From Arabidopsis thaliana (Eukaryota > Streptophyta > Magnoliopsida > Brassicales > Brassicaceae), in NCBI RefSeq assembly GCF_000001735.4, contig NC_003076.8, positions 15,131,835-15,195,834 on the forward strand: a stretch of 64,000 nucleotides of DNA, given 5' to 3'. Positions within the stretch are counted from its first letter, which is position 1. Every line of letters starts with the position of its first letter. Shown here piece after piece: positions 49,120 to 60,229 of this stretch. Position numbers and translations under genes: made by a program. The notes under the pieces are model-generated. The model did not search any database and was not told the DNA's origin. It worked only from the letters and a program-made list of their open reading frames with translations.

Positions 49120-51373
49120 TGTATAAACTACAAGGTTCATTGAATCATTAAAACTACAAAGAAAAATATATTTATTACGTGCTATGGATCATGTCCAAAC
49201 CCTGGGACACGTGTGAGCGTTTTAATAGTATAGTTAGTCCACTAGATAGCAGACAATTTATTATTGAGGAATACCATACACTCTACAAATTTACTAATTG
49301 TATGAATTAGTAAATCCCTAGTTGTGTAAATTTACTAATGGCTAATGCTAATTTTAAAAATATGTATAGTGTGTACGGTTTATAAAACTTTTTTAGTTAT
49401 TTTTAGAAGTTTGTGAAGTGTGTGTTATAATTATCCATAAAACTTGTTTTAGTATTATTTTTGAAAATTTGTAAAATGTATGCTATAATGGTCCATAAAA
49501 TTTGTTTTAGTACTATTTTAGGGAATTTCTCATAACAACTATTTTACCCTCATCTATTGTTTTTTTTTAGAATACCAAGAAGTTTATGTCTCTCAGAGAT
49601 TCACACCAAACTAAATTTGGAAACAAAAACTGTTTTTTAATTTTGTTAAGATTTTCTTAAATAGTTAATTAGTAAAAACAAATTCAAAAGTGAGAAATGG
49701 AATTTAATTAAAAGAATATTTTATTTAAAATCTATATTCAATGTATAACTCTCAAAATCTTATTATATAAAGTATGGTTTTCAAAATTAGTAATTCACAT
49801 GATCATTACACTTGTCAAATCTATTGACTTAAGATTTGGCCATATGTCCAATAAAGTTTTCCTTTTTAATAATTTAAAAAAGTAGTAATAAGAAAATTAT
49901 AAATTTAAACAGTTTTAAAATATAAAAAGATAATTATTAAGAAATCATACCTATATTTCCATAGGAGATTTAGCTATGTAGCAAACAAAAAATTTGTTTA
50001 ACAATTAAAAATTGTAAAAAATAATTATAAATAGAAACAGTTCTAAAAAGGAATATATATATATATATATATATATATTTTCATAAAAATAGACTTTACA
50101 ACTAACTGTACTATTCTCATAATTCTCACCAAACAAACTATTTTTTTAGAAACACCACCATTGCTTTAAGTTCATTATATTGGCAAAGCTTTTCTTTTTT
50201 TTTGTCACAAATTATTTTTAGGATAATATTAGTAACTAACCTTTGACTCAAAAATAATTATAAAAAAATACTCATGACTCTAAAGACTTTTGAAACTAAC
50301 CTTTTTCCGATATGTGAAAATTCAAAATGCCCCTAAAACAAAAAACAAATATACAATCTCATATTGTAATTTGGAGAAAATACATGAAATAAATACTAAT
50401 AACACAAAATCTAAAAACAAAGAAAATCATTAATGAAAGTTTGACGACGAAAGAGACATCCAAAAATATCATTTAGAAAAATATTATGTCATACTAAAAG
50501 AAACATGAATAGCATATGATTAATATGGTAGTGATGATGGTGGTGGTTGATGGTTACACATGTGGTGATAGGTTGATTTTTAAAAAATTGAATCACATAA
50601 AAATTACATTCATTTATCATATGTACTCGATGTCGTAGGATATAAAGAAGGTGAAGAAATAAGAGCAGTTGAAGAAAGAAGAGAAGAGACTGATTGTTTA
50701 TTATTTAATTTTTAATATTGACTAAGATATGATTTGATATGATATACATATTACTTTGATATGAAAATTTAGCAGTTTCTATTAAGATGAAATGTGTAAA
50801 ATTAAAGTTTTAGTTTCTTATGATAAATAGACAGTTAAATTGTATTGTGAAATGAAATGGGTAAGATTAAAATTTTGTTTTACAAAACAGATACTAATAA
50901 AAAATATGTTTGATTTACTATTTAAAATTCAAATAGCATCTATAAGACAGAGTATGTAGAATTAAAATATAGTTTATTATAGTGAAATAGATAGTGATAG
51001 TGTGTAGGAAAATAGACTGTTTAAAATTACAATTTGATTTTAAACAAATTTTTTTAAATATTATGAAAAGTGTATATATTACTATTTCAAATTCATAGAT
51101 AAAAAATTTATATTTATTTTTCTTAAATAAATAATAGTAAAAAAAATTAAAGTGAGAAGATGGAATTTAATAAAAATAATATTTTATTTAAAATCTTTAT
51201 TCAATGTATAACGTTTGCAAAAAAATAATATAAATAATCAGTCTTATATCTATATTAGAAAATAATCAGACGATAAATTTGTATATTTTGGTACAGTAAA
51301 AATAAGTGTATAGAAATAATGAACTAACTAAAATTTCTATTTATCAAGAAAAGTAATACATAAATCTTAATAT

Positions 51374-51417
<44 letters not shown>
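49120..51417. other. AT-rich intergenic region
   Basis: No gene. A G-box (CACGTG) is at 49208-49213. A direct repeat of about 95 bp links 49655-49750 and 51118-51212 (gaatttaat-aaaa-aatattttatttaaaatct and ttcaatgtataac). TA runs are at 50056-50079 and 51383-51417; the latter is the insertion site of the next element. Confidence 0.6.
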
Positions 51418-51422
<5 letters not shown>

Positions 51423-52748
51423 GTGTCAAAATGGGTAACCCAACTCAACTCAACTCATAATCAAATGAGTTTAACAAAATGGGTTGGGTCAACCCATAAC
51501 TCATTTAATTTGATGGTTTGAGTTGTTAAATGGGTTAACCCATTTAAGTAATAATTTAATTAATTATTATTATAAAACAATAATAAATAATTATCATTAT
51601 TAATAATTATTAATTCATTATCATTACGGATTTACGTTTTTGGCGGGAAAATTACGGGTTACATTGTTGGCGGGAAAATCACGGGTTTACGTTTTTGGCG
51701 GGAAAATCACGGGTTTTCGTTTTTGGCGGGAAAATCACGGGTTTACGTTTTTGGCGGGAAAATCACGGATTTTCGTTTTTGGCGGGAAAATCACGGGTTT
51801 TCGTTTTTGGCGGAAAAATTACATGTTTTTCGTTTTTGGCGGAAAAATCACGGGTTTTCGTTTTTGGCGGAAAAATCACGGGTTTTCGTTTTTGGCGGGA
51901 AAATCACGGGTTTTCGTTTTTGGCGGAAAAATCATGGGTTTTCGTGTTTGGCGGGAAAATCACGGGTTTACGTTTTTAGTGGGAAAATCACGGGTTTACG
52001 TTTTTGGCGAGAAAATCACGGGTTTTCGTTTTTGGCGGGAAAATCACGGGTTTACGTTTTTGGCGGGAAAATCACGGATTTTTCGTTTTGGCGGGAAAAT
52101 CACGGATTTTCGTTTTTGGCGGGAAAATCACGGGTTTTCGTTTTTGGCGGGAAAATCACATGTTTTTCGTTTTTGGCGGAAAAATCACGGGTTTTCGTTT
52201 TTGGCGGGAAAATCACTGGTTTTCGTTTTTAGCGGGAAAATCACGGGTTTACGTTTTTGGCGGGAAAATTACGGGTTTTCACTTTTGGCGGAAAAATCAT
52301 GGGTTTTCGTTTTTGGCGGGAAAATCACGGGTTTACGTTTTTTGCGGAAAAATCACGGATTTATGTTTTTGGCGAGAAAATCACGGGTTTCTGTTTTTTG
52401 GTGGAAAAATTACGAGTTTACTTTTTCTCAATTCATCGTTTGTATATTTAAGAAATTTGGAAAAATATTGATTTTACTAGATTGGTTTAGATGTGTTGGT
52501 TAAACTTAAATTAGCATTGGTTTATAGATTTTAGTTGGTTTAATTCAATTTTACAAAACTTGATGGATTAATTGGGTAAACCATTGAAACCATTAACCAT
52601 TACAATCCAACTCATTTTACTCATCAAACCAATTGACCCAATAACTCATTTGACCCATCAACTCATTTGAGTCAAAATTTTCAATTCATTAGGGTTCATG
52701 GGTTGAGTTGAGTTGACCCATGAATTTTGACCCATTTTGACACCCCTA
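51418..52748. mobile_element. hAT-like MITE carrying a minisatellite
   Basis: The left end TAGAGGTGTCAAAATGGGT matches the complement of the right end (TAGGGGTGTCAAAATGGGT). The inverted similarity continues patchily through caactcaactcaac and aatgagtt words. Both sides are TA repeats, so an 8-bp target duplication cannot be proven. The ends (TA-GGGTGTCAAA) are of the hAT non-autonomous type. Between the ends lies the 28-bp array described separately. Related pieces lie at 29601-29700 and 12180-12420. Confidence 0.78.
51626..52421 (+). repeat. 28-copy, 28-bp minisatellite with E2F-like cores
   Basis: I count 28 units of the form acggg-ttt(a/t)cg-tttttggcgggaaaatc. Sixteen contain GGCGGGAAAA exactly, and most of the others have one change (ggcggaaaaa, ggcgag). 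Most exact units give TTTTTGGCGGGAAAA, which fits the E2F consensus TTSSCGSS. Because 28 is not a multiple of 3, all three plus frames stay open and give 28-residue repeats (up to 287 codons); this is a by-product, not a gene. Two unit types (gtttacg and gttttcg) are interspersed, showing block-wise expansion. Confidence 0.92.
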
Positions 52749-52989
52749 TATATATATATATATATATATACTGTACATAATATTAATATCTAAAAGTGTG
52801 TTAACAAAAAAATATATCTAAAAGTATAGAAATAATTTCTAAAATAAAAAAACGTTAGTCGGAATCAGATTGTAAAAACGTTACAGTTTTGGAGCAACGA
52901 TGATTGAGTAATCACTAATCACATTTTTTTCAATACTAGTGAAGTAATCGTGTGTTTTGGTATATGGCAAAATAAGACAAATTCAAAGA

Positions 52990-53200
52990 CTAATGGGCCA
53001 ATTATATGTATTTACTCGTTTAACTCGAATGGCCTGTTTGGAGCCCAATCAACCAAAGGAGAGACGATTCGAAACTTTTAAACGATGAATTTGTAATCAA
53101 ACACGAACCCTAATATTTTGGGGGATTTTTGTTTTCTGTCAATTTGTTCATCATGATTCAAAAGCTTTTCAATTTGGTCATGGATTAGAAATAGTGTCAA
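52990..53200 (+). promoter_or_regulatory. Upstream region of the second UGT, resembling the EAF gene promoter
   Basis: TGGGCC (52994), aatggcctgttt, gcccaatc and acacgaaccctaat (telo-box 53106-53113), then ttttgggggattttt. All occur in the same order as at 55581-55690 upstream of the EAF-like gene. TGGGCC and telo-box motifs mark constitutively active, growth-linked promoters. The UGT gene appears to use a promoter copied from the EAF locus. Confidence 0.65.
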
Positions 53201-53242
53201 TGGGTAATTGGAAAATTCGATCTTTTAGGCTAATTTTGGGAA

Positions 53243-54674
53243 ATGGAGGAGAAGCTCTCGAGGAGAAGAAGAGTAGTGTTGGTTCCAGTTCCAGCTCAAG
53301 GACATATAACTCCAATGATACAACTTGCAAAAGCACTTCACTCAAAAGGCTTCTCTATTACAGTTGTTCAAACCAAGTTCAACTACTTAAACCCTTCAAA
53401 TGATTTGTCTGATTTTCAGTTTGTAACCATCCCAGAGAACTTACCAGTGTCTGATCTTAAGAATCTAGGACCAGGACGGTTTCTGATTAAGCTAGCTAAT
53501 GAGTGTTATGTTAGCTTTAAGGATTTGTTAGGTCAGTTGTTGGTTAATGAAGAAGAAGAGATCGCTTGTGTTATCTACGACGAGTTCATGTACTTTGTTG
53601 AAGTAGCAGTTAAAGAGTTTAAGCTTCGTAATGTTATTTTAAGTACTACAAGTGCAACGGCTTTTGTTTGTCGCTTTGTTATGTGTGAACTCTATGCTAA
53701 AGATGGTTTGGCTCAACTTAAAGGTATATATAATTTCTACTATCGTTTTAAAACGCCAATTCATGTGTTTTGCGTTTAAAAAGGATTGGTTTTGTACTTT
53801 TGCAGAAGGCGGTGAGCGAGAAGTGGAGTTAGTACCGGAGTTGTATCCTATACGGTACAAAGATTTACCAAGTTCGGTATTTGCATCTGTAGAATCTTCA
53901 GTGGAGTTGTTTAAGAATACATGTTATAAAGGGACAGCTTCCTCTGTGATAATCAACACAGTGAGGTGTCTAGAGATGTCATCTTTGGAGTGGCTTCAAC
54001 AAGAACTTGAAATCCCGGTGTATTCTATAGGCCCGCTTCATATGGTGGTGTCAGCTCCTCCTACGAGTCTTTTAGAAGAGAACGAGAGCTGTATAGAATG
54101 GTTGAACAAACAAAAGCCGAGCTCGGTGATATACATAAGCTTGGGAAGTTTTACTTTGATGGAAACTAAAGAAATGTTGGAGATGGCTTATGGGTTTGTT
54201 AGTAGTAACCAACACTTCTTGTGGGTGATTCGACCGGGATCTATATGTGGTTCTGAAATCTCTGAGGAAGAGTTGTTGAAGAAGATGGTAATTACGGATC
54301 GAGGTTACATTGTGAAATGGGCGCCGCAAAAACAAGTGCTTGCACATTCTGCGGTTGGAGCGTTCTGGAGTCATTGTGGATGGAACTCGACTTTAGAAAG
54401 TCTTGGTGAAGGAGTTCCATTGATATGTAGGCCTTTTACTACTGATCAAAAGGGGAATGCAAGGTACTTGGAGTGTGTGTGGAAAGTAGGAATTCAAGTG
54501 GAGGGTGAGCTAGAGAGAGGCGCAATCGAGAGAGCTGTGAAGAGGTTAATGGTGGATGAAGAAGGAGAAGAGATGAAGAGAAGAGCTCTAAGTTTAAAAG
54601 AGAAACTCAAAGCCTCTGTTTTAGCTCAAGGTTCTTCACATAAATCACTAGATGACTTCATCAAGACTCTGTGA
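53243..54674 (+). CDS. UGT76E7: UDP-glycosyltransferase, UGT76E type
   Basis: Two exons, 53243-53723 and 53806-54674, give 449 aa. The single intron is 82 bp, at the same codon as in the gene at 26508. Catalytic His21 (PVPAQGH), partner Asp113 (IYDEFMYF) and the PSPG box at about 332-375 ending in Gln are all intact. It transfers glucose from UDP-glucose to an unknown small acceptor in the cytosol. The gene sits between sequences derived from an EAF-like gene: a matching promoter upstream and an EAF 3' remnant from 54690. An upstream ATG at 53194 opens a short overlapping frame. The symbol is from memory of the syntenic locus At5g38040. Confidence 0.93.
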
Positions 54675-54689
54675 AATCATGAATTATCA

Positions 54690-54785
54690 AGTAGCAGTGA
54701 AAGCAGAAACAGCGGTAGTGAAGGTAGAACTGCTAGCGAGAGTGGAAGCCGAGCTAGTTACTAGGTCAGCTATGTATATATGTAT
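54690..54785 (+). pseudogene. 3' remnant of a duplicated EAF-like gene
   Basis: From cagtgaaagcagaaa to gcggaagccgag-tagt-tctaggtcagctatgta, the stretch matches the last 20 or so codons and 3' flank of the EAF-like gene at 56735-56825. It starts 16 bp after the UGT stop, with no rest of the gene present. It marks the left copy of a duplicated EAF plus SINA block. Confidence 0.85.
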
Positions 54786-54921
54786 ATGTATTTTCTAGTG
54801 AACGAAATAGGGAATGTGGAATCAGTGTCTTAGCTTTAGGAGTTCAGCAATTTGCCTTTAGGGCATGTAAATAAATCTTGTGTTGTTCTGTTCTTTTGAA
54901 GGTCACACCATTTCTGTCAAA

Positions 54922-55451
54922 CTAGGTACTTCTTGAAATCCTGTTTCGTGTGCGTAATGTTATAGAAGCAGAAAATAATGCACATTTTTTCTCAATCATA
55001 ACTAAGATAGATATCGCCGGGCTGATACAAATGGCACATTTTGAGCGTACTTTTGGTTTTGGGATTCTTATCTCTAACACAATCTGCGAAAAACTTGAAC
55101 TACAATCAGTTCTCCTGAAAAACAGCGATCGTCTTATAAACCGCGACGGGCGTCTTTGTGATTGGCACGGACGTGATTGCGGAGATCCTTGGATAGGCAG
55201 GTATAATTGCAGCCACGCATTGGGCAAGAACATTGTACGAAAGGACACTGCTTCTCATGGCTAGAGAGCTTTGTGTATGAGATATTCTTTTTACACCCGT
55301 AGTTGGCGTTTGGACATGACACTCTAGCGGCTTCAATGACTTTCTCCATGGCTCTGCAACGAAATTCGTACCTAACCGGTTTTTGACAGGATGGGCAAAT
55401 GTTCTTAATTTTTTTCCAGCACGGAGTACAAGCTAGGTGACCATTAATACA
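54922..55451 (-). pseudogene. SINA-like RING/SIAH E3 ligase relic
   Basis: The minus strand has an acceptor site followed by CINGHLACTPCWKK, then NICPSCQKPV, CRAMEKVIEAARVSCPNANY and the SIAH zinc-finger pairs (CPMRGCNYTC, HVRANHK). A stop follows at about 55134, and downstream sequence to 54922 is out of frame. The first exon, with the first RING cysteines, is absent. The SINA-like family ubiquitinates regulatory proteins; this copy cannot make a full RING. A 20-bp word (acaagctaggtgaccattaa) at the 5' edge is doubled (55429 and 55487). Confidence 0.82.
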
Positions 55452-55577
55452 CTGTAGAAATTTAAGAACCAGTGTTATTATCACAAACAAGCTAGGTGAC
55501 CATTAACTTTTCTTTTTTTATCACTCTTCTTGAGCAACAACAACTCAAATAGACCAATTATATATTGTTCTAACCTC

Positions 55578-55676
55578 AATTGGGCCCATTATATATTTTT
55601 AACCTCGGAATGGGCCGTTTATAGTATAGATCCACTAAGCCCACGTCAAAGAATCGAACACAAACACGAACCCTAA
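55578..55676 (+). promoter_or_regulatory. Site II and telo-box promoter of the EAF-like gene
   Basis: TGGGCC at 55581 and 55611, a GCCCA near 55639, and AACCCTAA at 55669-55676, 80-180 bp before the ATG and without a clear TATA box. This is the arrangement of TCP-bound site II plus telo-box promoters of housekeeping genes. Confidence 0.65.
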
Positions 55677-55757
55677 CATTTGGGGATTTTTCGATTTGAG
55701 CACCACGATTCACTAATTTCGTTCTTGTTTCCATTTTGAAAATTTGATGAAGAAGAA

Positions 55758-56805
55758 ATGGACAATCACAATGAAGAACCAAAAATCGCACCAGAACCTA
55801 ATCGTTGGTACAACATTACGTTAGGACCAACACTACTCAACAACAATCACTCATACTCTCCCAAATTCTGCACTTTACGATGTAAGTAACAATTCTCTTA
55901 ATGGTATTTGTTTGTTTTCGAGATTCAAATGAGAAATTCGAAAAATTTCTGGAAATGTTTTTGTTTGGTTTATGTTGAATTTTGCTTGCAGATGAGTTTA
56001 AACCTGCTTCAATTGACAGTACTAAACCAGGATTGTTACATAAGAGTAAAGACAATAAGGTTACGTTGGAGTTTCAAAACAATCAACTTAATAAACCAAA
56101 AGTTAGATTTGATGGTGTTAGTGAGGATTACAATGACAGAGATAAAGATGCAATCCTCTTCTTTGATGGCGAAAATTTCCGATTGGAGAAGCTTCACCGC
56201 TCTGTTAAGCGTTTAAAATGCTTACGTGTGCCTGATGAATCTGCTTCAGCTAGTAGAGTAGTAACAAAGATTGTTCCTCCAGTTGAAAAACCGGTATGAA
56301 GTTTTTTTTCGATCTTTGCTTAGTTATCGAAACGGGTTTTCGAGAAGTGTTGCCGACCTTTGTGTTTGTTTCTTTGTTGTTGCAGGTTAAGATGGCACAT
56401 ATTGACATTAACAACCCTGTAGACTTTGAGGAGGATGTGAACATTGAAGATGACAATGAAGAAGAAACTTTATCGAGAAAGGAGTTTCAAACGGGTGGCC
56501 TTGACATTGACATTAACCTTCCGCATCCTGCTGAAATGGAAGATGATGAGATAGCAGTTGTAGACATTAATGATGACGAATCTTACAAAGGTCTTAACGC
56601 GGCAGAAGCACTCAGAGCGCAAGTAAATGCAGAAGCGAGAGAGGAGTCTCGAAAGAGTTCGAGTTCAGGTAGCGGGAGAGAAAGTGAGAGTAGTGAAAGT
56701 GGAGTTGAGAGTAGTGGTAGCGGTAGTAGTAGTACCAGTGAAAGCAGAAAAAGCGGTAGTGAAGGTGGAACCGCTAGCGAGAGCGGAAGCCGAGATAGTC
56801 TCTAG
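55758..56805 (+). CDS. EAF-like transcription elongation factor
   Basis: Three exons, 55758-55881, 55992-56293 and 56386-56805, give 281 aa. An out-of-frame ATG 11 nt upstream (55747) opens a short overlapping frame. Residues about 15-110 (RWYNITLGPTLL, FCTLRYEFKPASID, VTLEFQNN) match the EAF N-terminal domain, which in animals and yeast binds ELL to stimulate RNA polymerase II elongation. The middle is acidic. The last 65 residues are Ser, Gly and Glu-rich low complexity, as in animal EAF activation tails. A nuclear location is expected. Recalled locus: At5g38050. Confidence 0.85.
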
Positions 56806-56826
56806 GTCAGCAGTCAGCTATGTATG

Positions 56827-57062
56827 TATATTATAGTGTTTGTCATTTTCATGTTAAATCTTCTTGTCTTGTCAATAACATAGGGAGATATAGTAAAACA
56901 GTCTACAAAAGTTAACTACCTCATTCTGGTTTGGGCGGTTTACATGATATCTTTGGGAGCAAAGGCTACATTGATCTCACAGGCCACGGTTGCATCAGCT
57001 AAGGTCAATCATCGTCCAAGGAGACATCGGACATATAATAACCAGATTGAAGATGTAGAGGA
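56827..57062. other. Spacer between EAF-like gene and SINA relic
   Basis: No frame. This is the part corresponding to 54786-54921 in the left copy of the block; similarity there is weak. Confidence 0.5.
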
Positions 57063-57434
57063 TTATATGATAAGCATTAAGCACATATAATTAAAAGTTT
57101 TGTTAGCATTGCTCACCGTGTAAAGACTGGAACAGGGTTTGTGGTTGGCACGGACGTGATTGTAGAGATCATCAAGTGAGCTGGTATAGTTGCAGTCACG
57201 CATTGGGCATGAATAATGTGCAAAAAGACACAGATCCTCATGCTTAGAGAGATTTGCGTATGAGATAGTCTCTTTACACCCGTAATTGGCATTTGGACAT
57301 GGCACTATAGCTGCTTCAATGACTTTCTCCATGGCTCTGCAACGAATTTCTTTCCCAACCCATTTTTGACAGGACGGGCAAATGTTCTTAATTTTATTCC
57401 TGCACGGAGTACAAGCTAGATGACCATTAATACA
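57063..57434 (-). pseudogene. Second SINA-like RING/SIAH relic
   Basis: Same structure as the relic at 54922-55451. It starts at an intron acceptor with CINGHLACTPC, then NICPSCQKWV, CRAMEKVIEAAIVPCPNANY, CPMRDCNYTS and YNHVRANHK, and runs into unrelated residues. Exon 1 is missing at the same point in both copies, so the truncation predates the block duplication. Confidence 0.82.
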
Positions 57435-57655
57435 CTATAGGAAGTTGAAGAACCAGTGTTATTATCACAACCGGTTGCTTAGAGTATATGATTATTCTAG
57501 TATAAATGGATTATAGCAATAGTTACACTCACAGAAAAAAAAAGTTCTGAATTTAAAATGCTAAAACGGCACCGTTTAGTAAAAAAATAAAATTATTTCT
57601 TGTTTTCATAACTTGTCTGCTTCCATCATCTCTCCCATTTTATCGGAGCACGACG

Positions 57656-58130
57656 ATGTCTCAAGCTTTACTAAATTTTCAGCTTTCTTCTTCTTCTTTC
57701 TCAATCCCCAAAACCCTAATTCACTCTCACTCTCTCAAAACCTTGAAAACCCCGAAACTAAACTCACGACAATTCTTCTCACAATGCACAGCTTCTTCTT
57801 CCGATGGACCCAAAACCTTAAGAACTTGCAAAAACTGCAAAACCCAATTCGATCCTCTCCTCAATAACCCACGCGCTTGTAGATTCCACACTGCTCATTT
57901 CGGAGGTAAAATTTGAAAAATCCCCTCTCTGATTTCGGAATTAGGTTTTTGAATTTTGGGGTTCTTTTGTTTTAGGTGAGACAAAGAGGAAATTTGAGAG
58001 TGTATATACAGGTGGAACAATGGATACACCAAATTCTGGAAAAGTGTTACAATATTGGCATTGTTGTGGTTCTGAAGATCCTTTTGATTCTGGTTGTACT
58101 GCTTCTCCTCATACAACATATGATGATTGA
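57656..58130 (+). CDS. CHORD-like zinc-binding protein, probably chloroplast-targeted
   Basis: Two exons, 57656-57905 and 57976-58130, give 134 aa. The first 45 residues are Ser/Lys/Leu-rich without acidic residues, like a chloroplast transit peptide. Then come Cys58, Cys61, Cys75 and His78 (CKNCKTQF, ACRFHTAHF), and a second set YWHCCGSEDPFDSGC with Cys113, Cys114, Cys124 and His129. The order and the WHCC centre resemble half of a CHORD domain (known in RAR1). No partner or activity can be read. Recalled locus: At5g38060. Confidence 0.85.
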
Positions 58131-58419
58131 TTGAAGAAGAAGAAAGGAAAAGAATTTTGTGTGTAAAAGTTACCTTTATGTATTCTTTTCTTGCAGATAA
58201 TCTTTTTGTACAAACAACAATTTTGTGATATGAGATTCTTGTTTTGTTTTGTCCAAACTTGTAACTTTGCTTCTCAAGTTTCCGTTAGTTGTTGCTTCAT
58301 GTTATGTCTCTTCTTTGTTTATTGTTCATATTCTGATATTGTTGTTGCTGGTTGATTTTTCTGACATTTGGTTTCTAACTTTCTATATATCATTGGAGTT
58401 TTTCTTGGCGAGAGTTAGG

Positions 58420-59754
58420 ATGGGAGATCATTTAGTGTTGGTGGTTGATCGGTTATCAAGCGATTCTGGTCTTGGGACGGTTAACCGAGCAGACCCGAAA
58501 GCTGACTCGGTTAACGAAGATGGTGTATCTGAATCTATATCTGCAGGAGCTGATTTATGTGAGAGCAAATTTGTACAGTGTAGGATTTGTCATGATGAAG
58601 ATGAAGATACCAACATGGATACGCCTTGTTCTTGTTCTGGAACATTAAAGGTTCTGTCTTTAGGTTGCTGTTGTTTTCCACAAACAGTATCATTTCTGAT
58701 TTTTGATTCATATTGTCATCAACTTTTTTGCAGTTTGCACATCATAATTGCGTCCAGAGATGGTGCAATGAGAAAGGTGATACGGTATGCGAAATTTGTC
58801 GTCAGGTATAAATTCTATAGCACAATGTAATCATATAGTCTCTGTTTTGATGAAATTGTCTCACCAAACCTTGTTCAAATTGCAGCAATATAAACCTGGT
58901 TACACAGCTCCACGACAATTGTTTCACTACACAGGCATTTCTATGAACTTCGGGTACTTTTGTTCGTCTTGCTTTGGTATCCTCCTTTCTTCCTCTGCAC
59001 AATGTAGAAATCTTACTGAGAATCATTATCTTTGTTGGAAACATCCCAGTAGTGATTGGGGAATCGAGGGACTAGATCTTCGTAATCCTTATTTCCTAAC
59101 CTGGGGGGATGCGGATGATGATCATGATCTTTACTCATTTCATAGCCCCACAAGCTTGATTTGTTGCCGTCTAATTGCCTTGCTAGTATGTTTCTTCTCT
59201 CTGTGTTCTTGAGAACATGTATATCGAAAATTCTGCTTTGAACACAATGATTTGTTCATCTTTCGTGTGCAGTTCGTCCTTCTGCTCTTCCTGCGCCATT
59301 CTCTTCCAGTTTTACTAGGTGGAGTCGATGATTTCTCGATAACTTTGCTCATGGTAAGCTCGATAAGCAAATGCACAAACATACATATATCCTCTCTTTT
59401 CCTGATTTAGAGAAAGAATTTTGTTGTTCTTTTGCAGTTACCATTAGTGAGAACATTAGGCATCTTGTTGATTGCTTATGTATTTTTCAAGTCATTCATT
59501 GTTATACAACGTTGCAGGCAAGAGAGGGTGAGAAACAATATTCTTTGAATTCTAAAATATGATCTTGTCTTTGATATTGAAACTTAAAACATGTTTCGGG
59601 TTATGTGAAGCTATATAACTTGTTCCTTTATGCTCTATTTGTTCAAAATTAGGATACTAGACTCTCTGGTTTCTCGTCTGACGAAGAAACTGCACCGCCT
59701 CGGATATTGATGGCATTGCCGGAAAGACCCGAGCTTCATGTTCCTGTAAATTAA
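58420..59754 (+). CDS. RING-CH (MARCH-type) membrane E3 ubiquitin ligase
   Basis: Seven exons, 58420-58650, 58734-58805, 58886-58953, 59050-59185, 59273-59353, 59438-59527 and 59653-59754, give 259 aa. The C4HC3 RING-CH finger is complete: Cys54, Cys57, Cys70, Cys72, His80, Cys83, Cys96 and Cys99 ([31 protein letters not shown]). The plant-specific QYKPGYTAP segment follows. Two hydrophobic helices lie near 158-183 and 197-220. It would transfer ubiquitin at an endomembrane; the target is unknown. Recalled locus: At5g38070. Confidence 0.92.
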
Positions 59755-59880
59755 GAATCAACATTCAATATCTCTTCTCCTTATATATGTTGTTTGATTT
59801 GTATATCATATACACACATAACTAACCCACATAATAAACGTTGGTATTCCAATTTAAAAGGCAAAAGGGATAAAAGAGTC

Positions 59881-60213
59881 CTAAAATTCACATCTTAGAA
59901 ATGGAGATCCTTGAACAATAACAACCGAGGATTGTGGTCGATTCACATGCTTCCACCAGTCTCGTAACTCTTGCACTTTGTTGCATAGGCCTTTCCATTG
60001 ATACGGACAACTTGGTGCAATCATGACGGCTACGAAACCTAGCAAACAAGGGAGACCGAAGTATAGAGCCAAGTGAGGAGAAACCGAATAGAGGAGGTGG
60101 ACGAAAATACAAAAGCCGAACGTGTGACAGATGCGTCCCACGAAGTAAGCTTTAGATGCTAAGACATTCTCGATTGCCTTAAACCAAAATATGCAGCTAA
60201 ATAAGTTTAGATT
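59881..60213 (-). pseudogene. Truncated copy of the small membrane protein gene
   Basis: The minus strand reads from NLFSCIFWFKAIENV through AYFVGRICHTFGF to LRDWWKHVNRPQSS, matching residues from about 80 to the end of the intact gene at 61632-62255. The first exon and the first two helices are absent, and it lies directly behind the frameshifted copy. It could instead serve as an alternative last exon of that copy. Confidence 0.65.
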
Positions 60214-60229
60214 TTACTATTAAACGAGG

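Noticed and set aside
51626..52421. Regular direct repeats suggesting a CRISPR-like array
   Set aside because: The units are contiguous with no unique spacers, and the genome is plant nuclear DNA.
51640..52503. Open frame of 287 codons (and three more in other frames) with repeated GKITGFRFW-like residues
   Set aside because: All three frames are open because the 28-bp units lack stops; there is no promoter or family, and the frames are by-products of a minisatellite.
54950..55264. Plus-strand frame of 104 codons
   Set aside because: Antisense shadow of the SINA-like relic.
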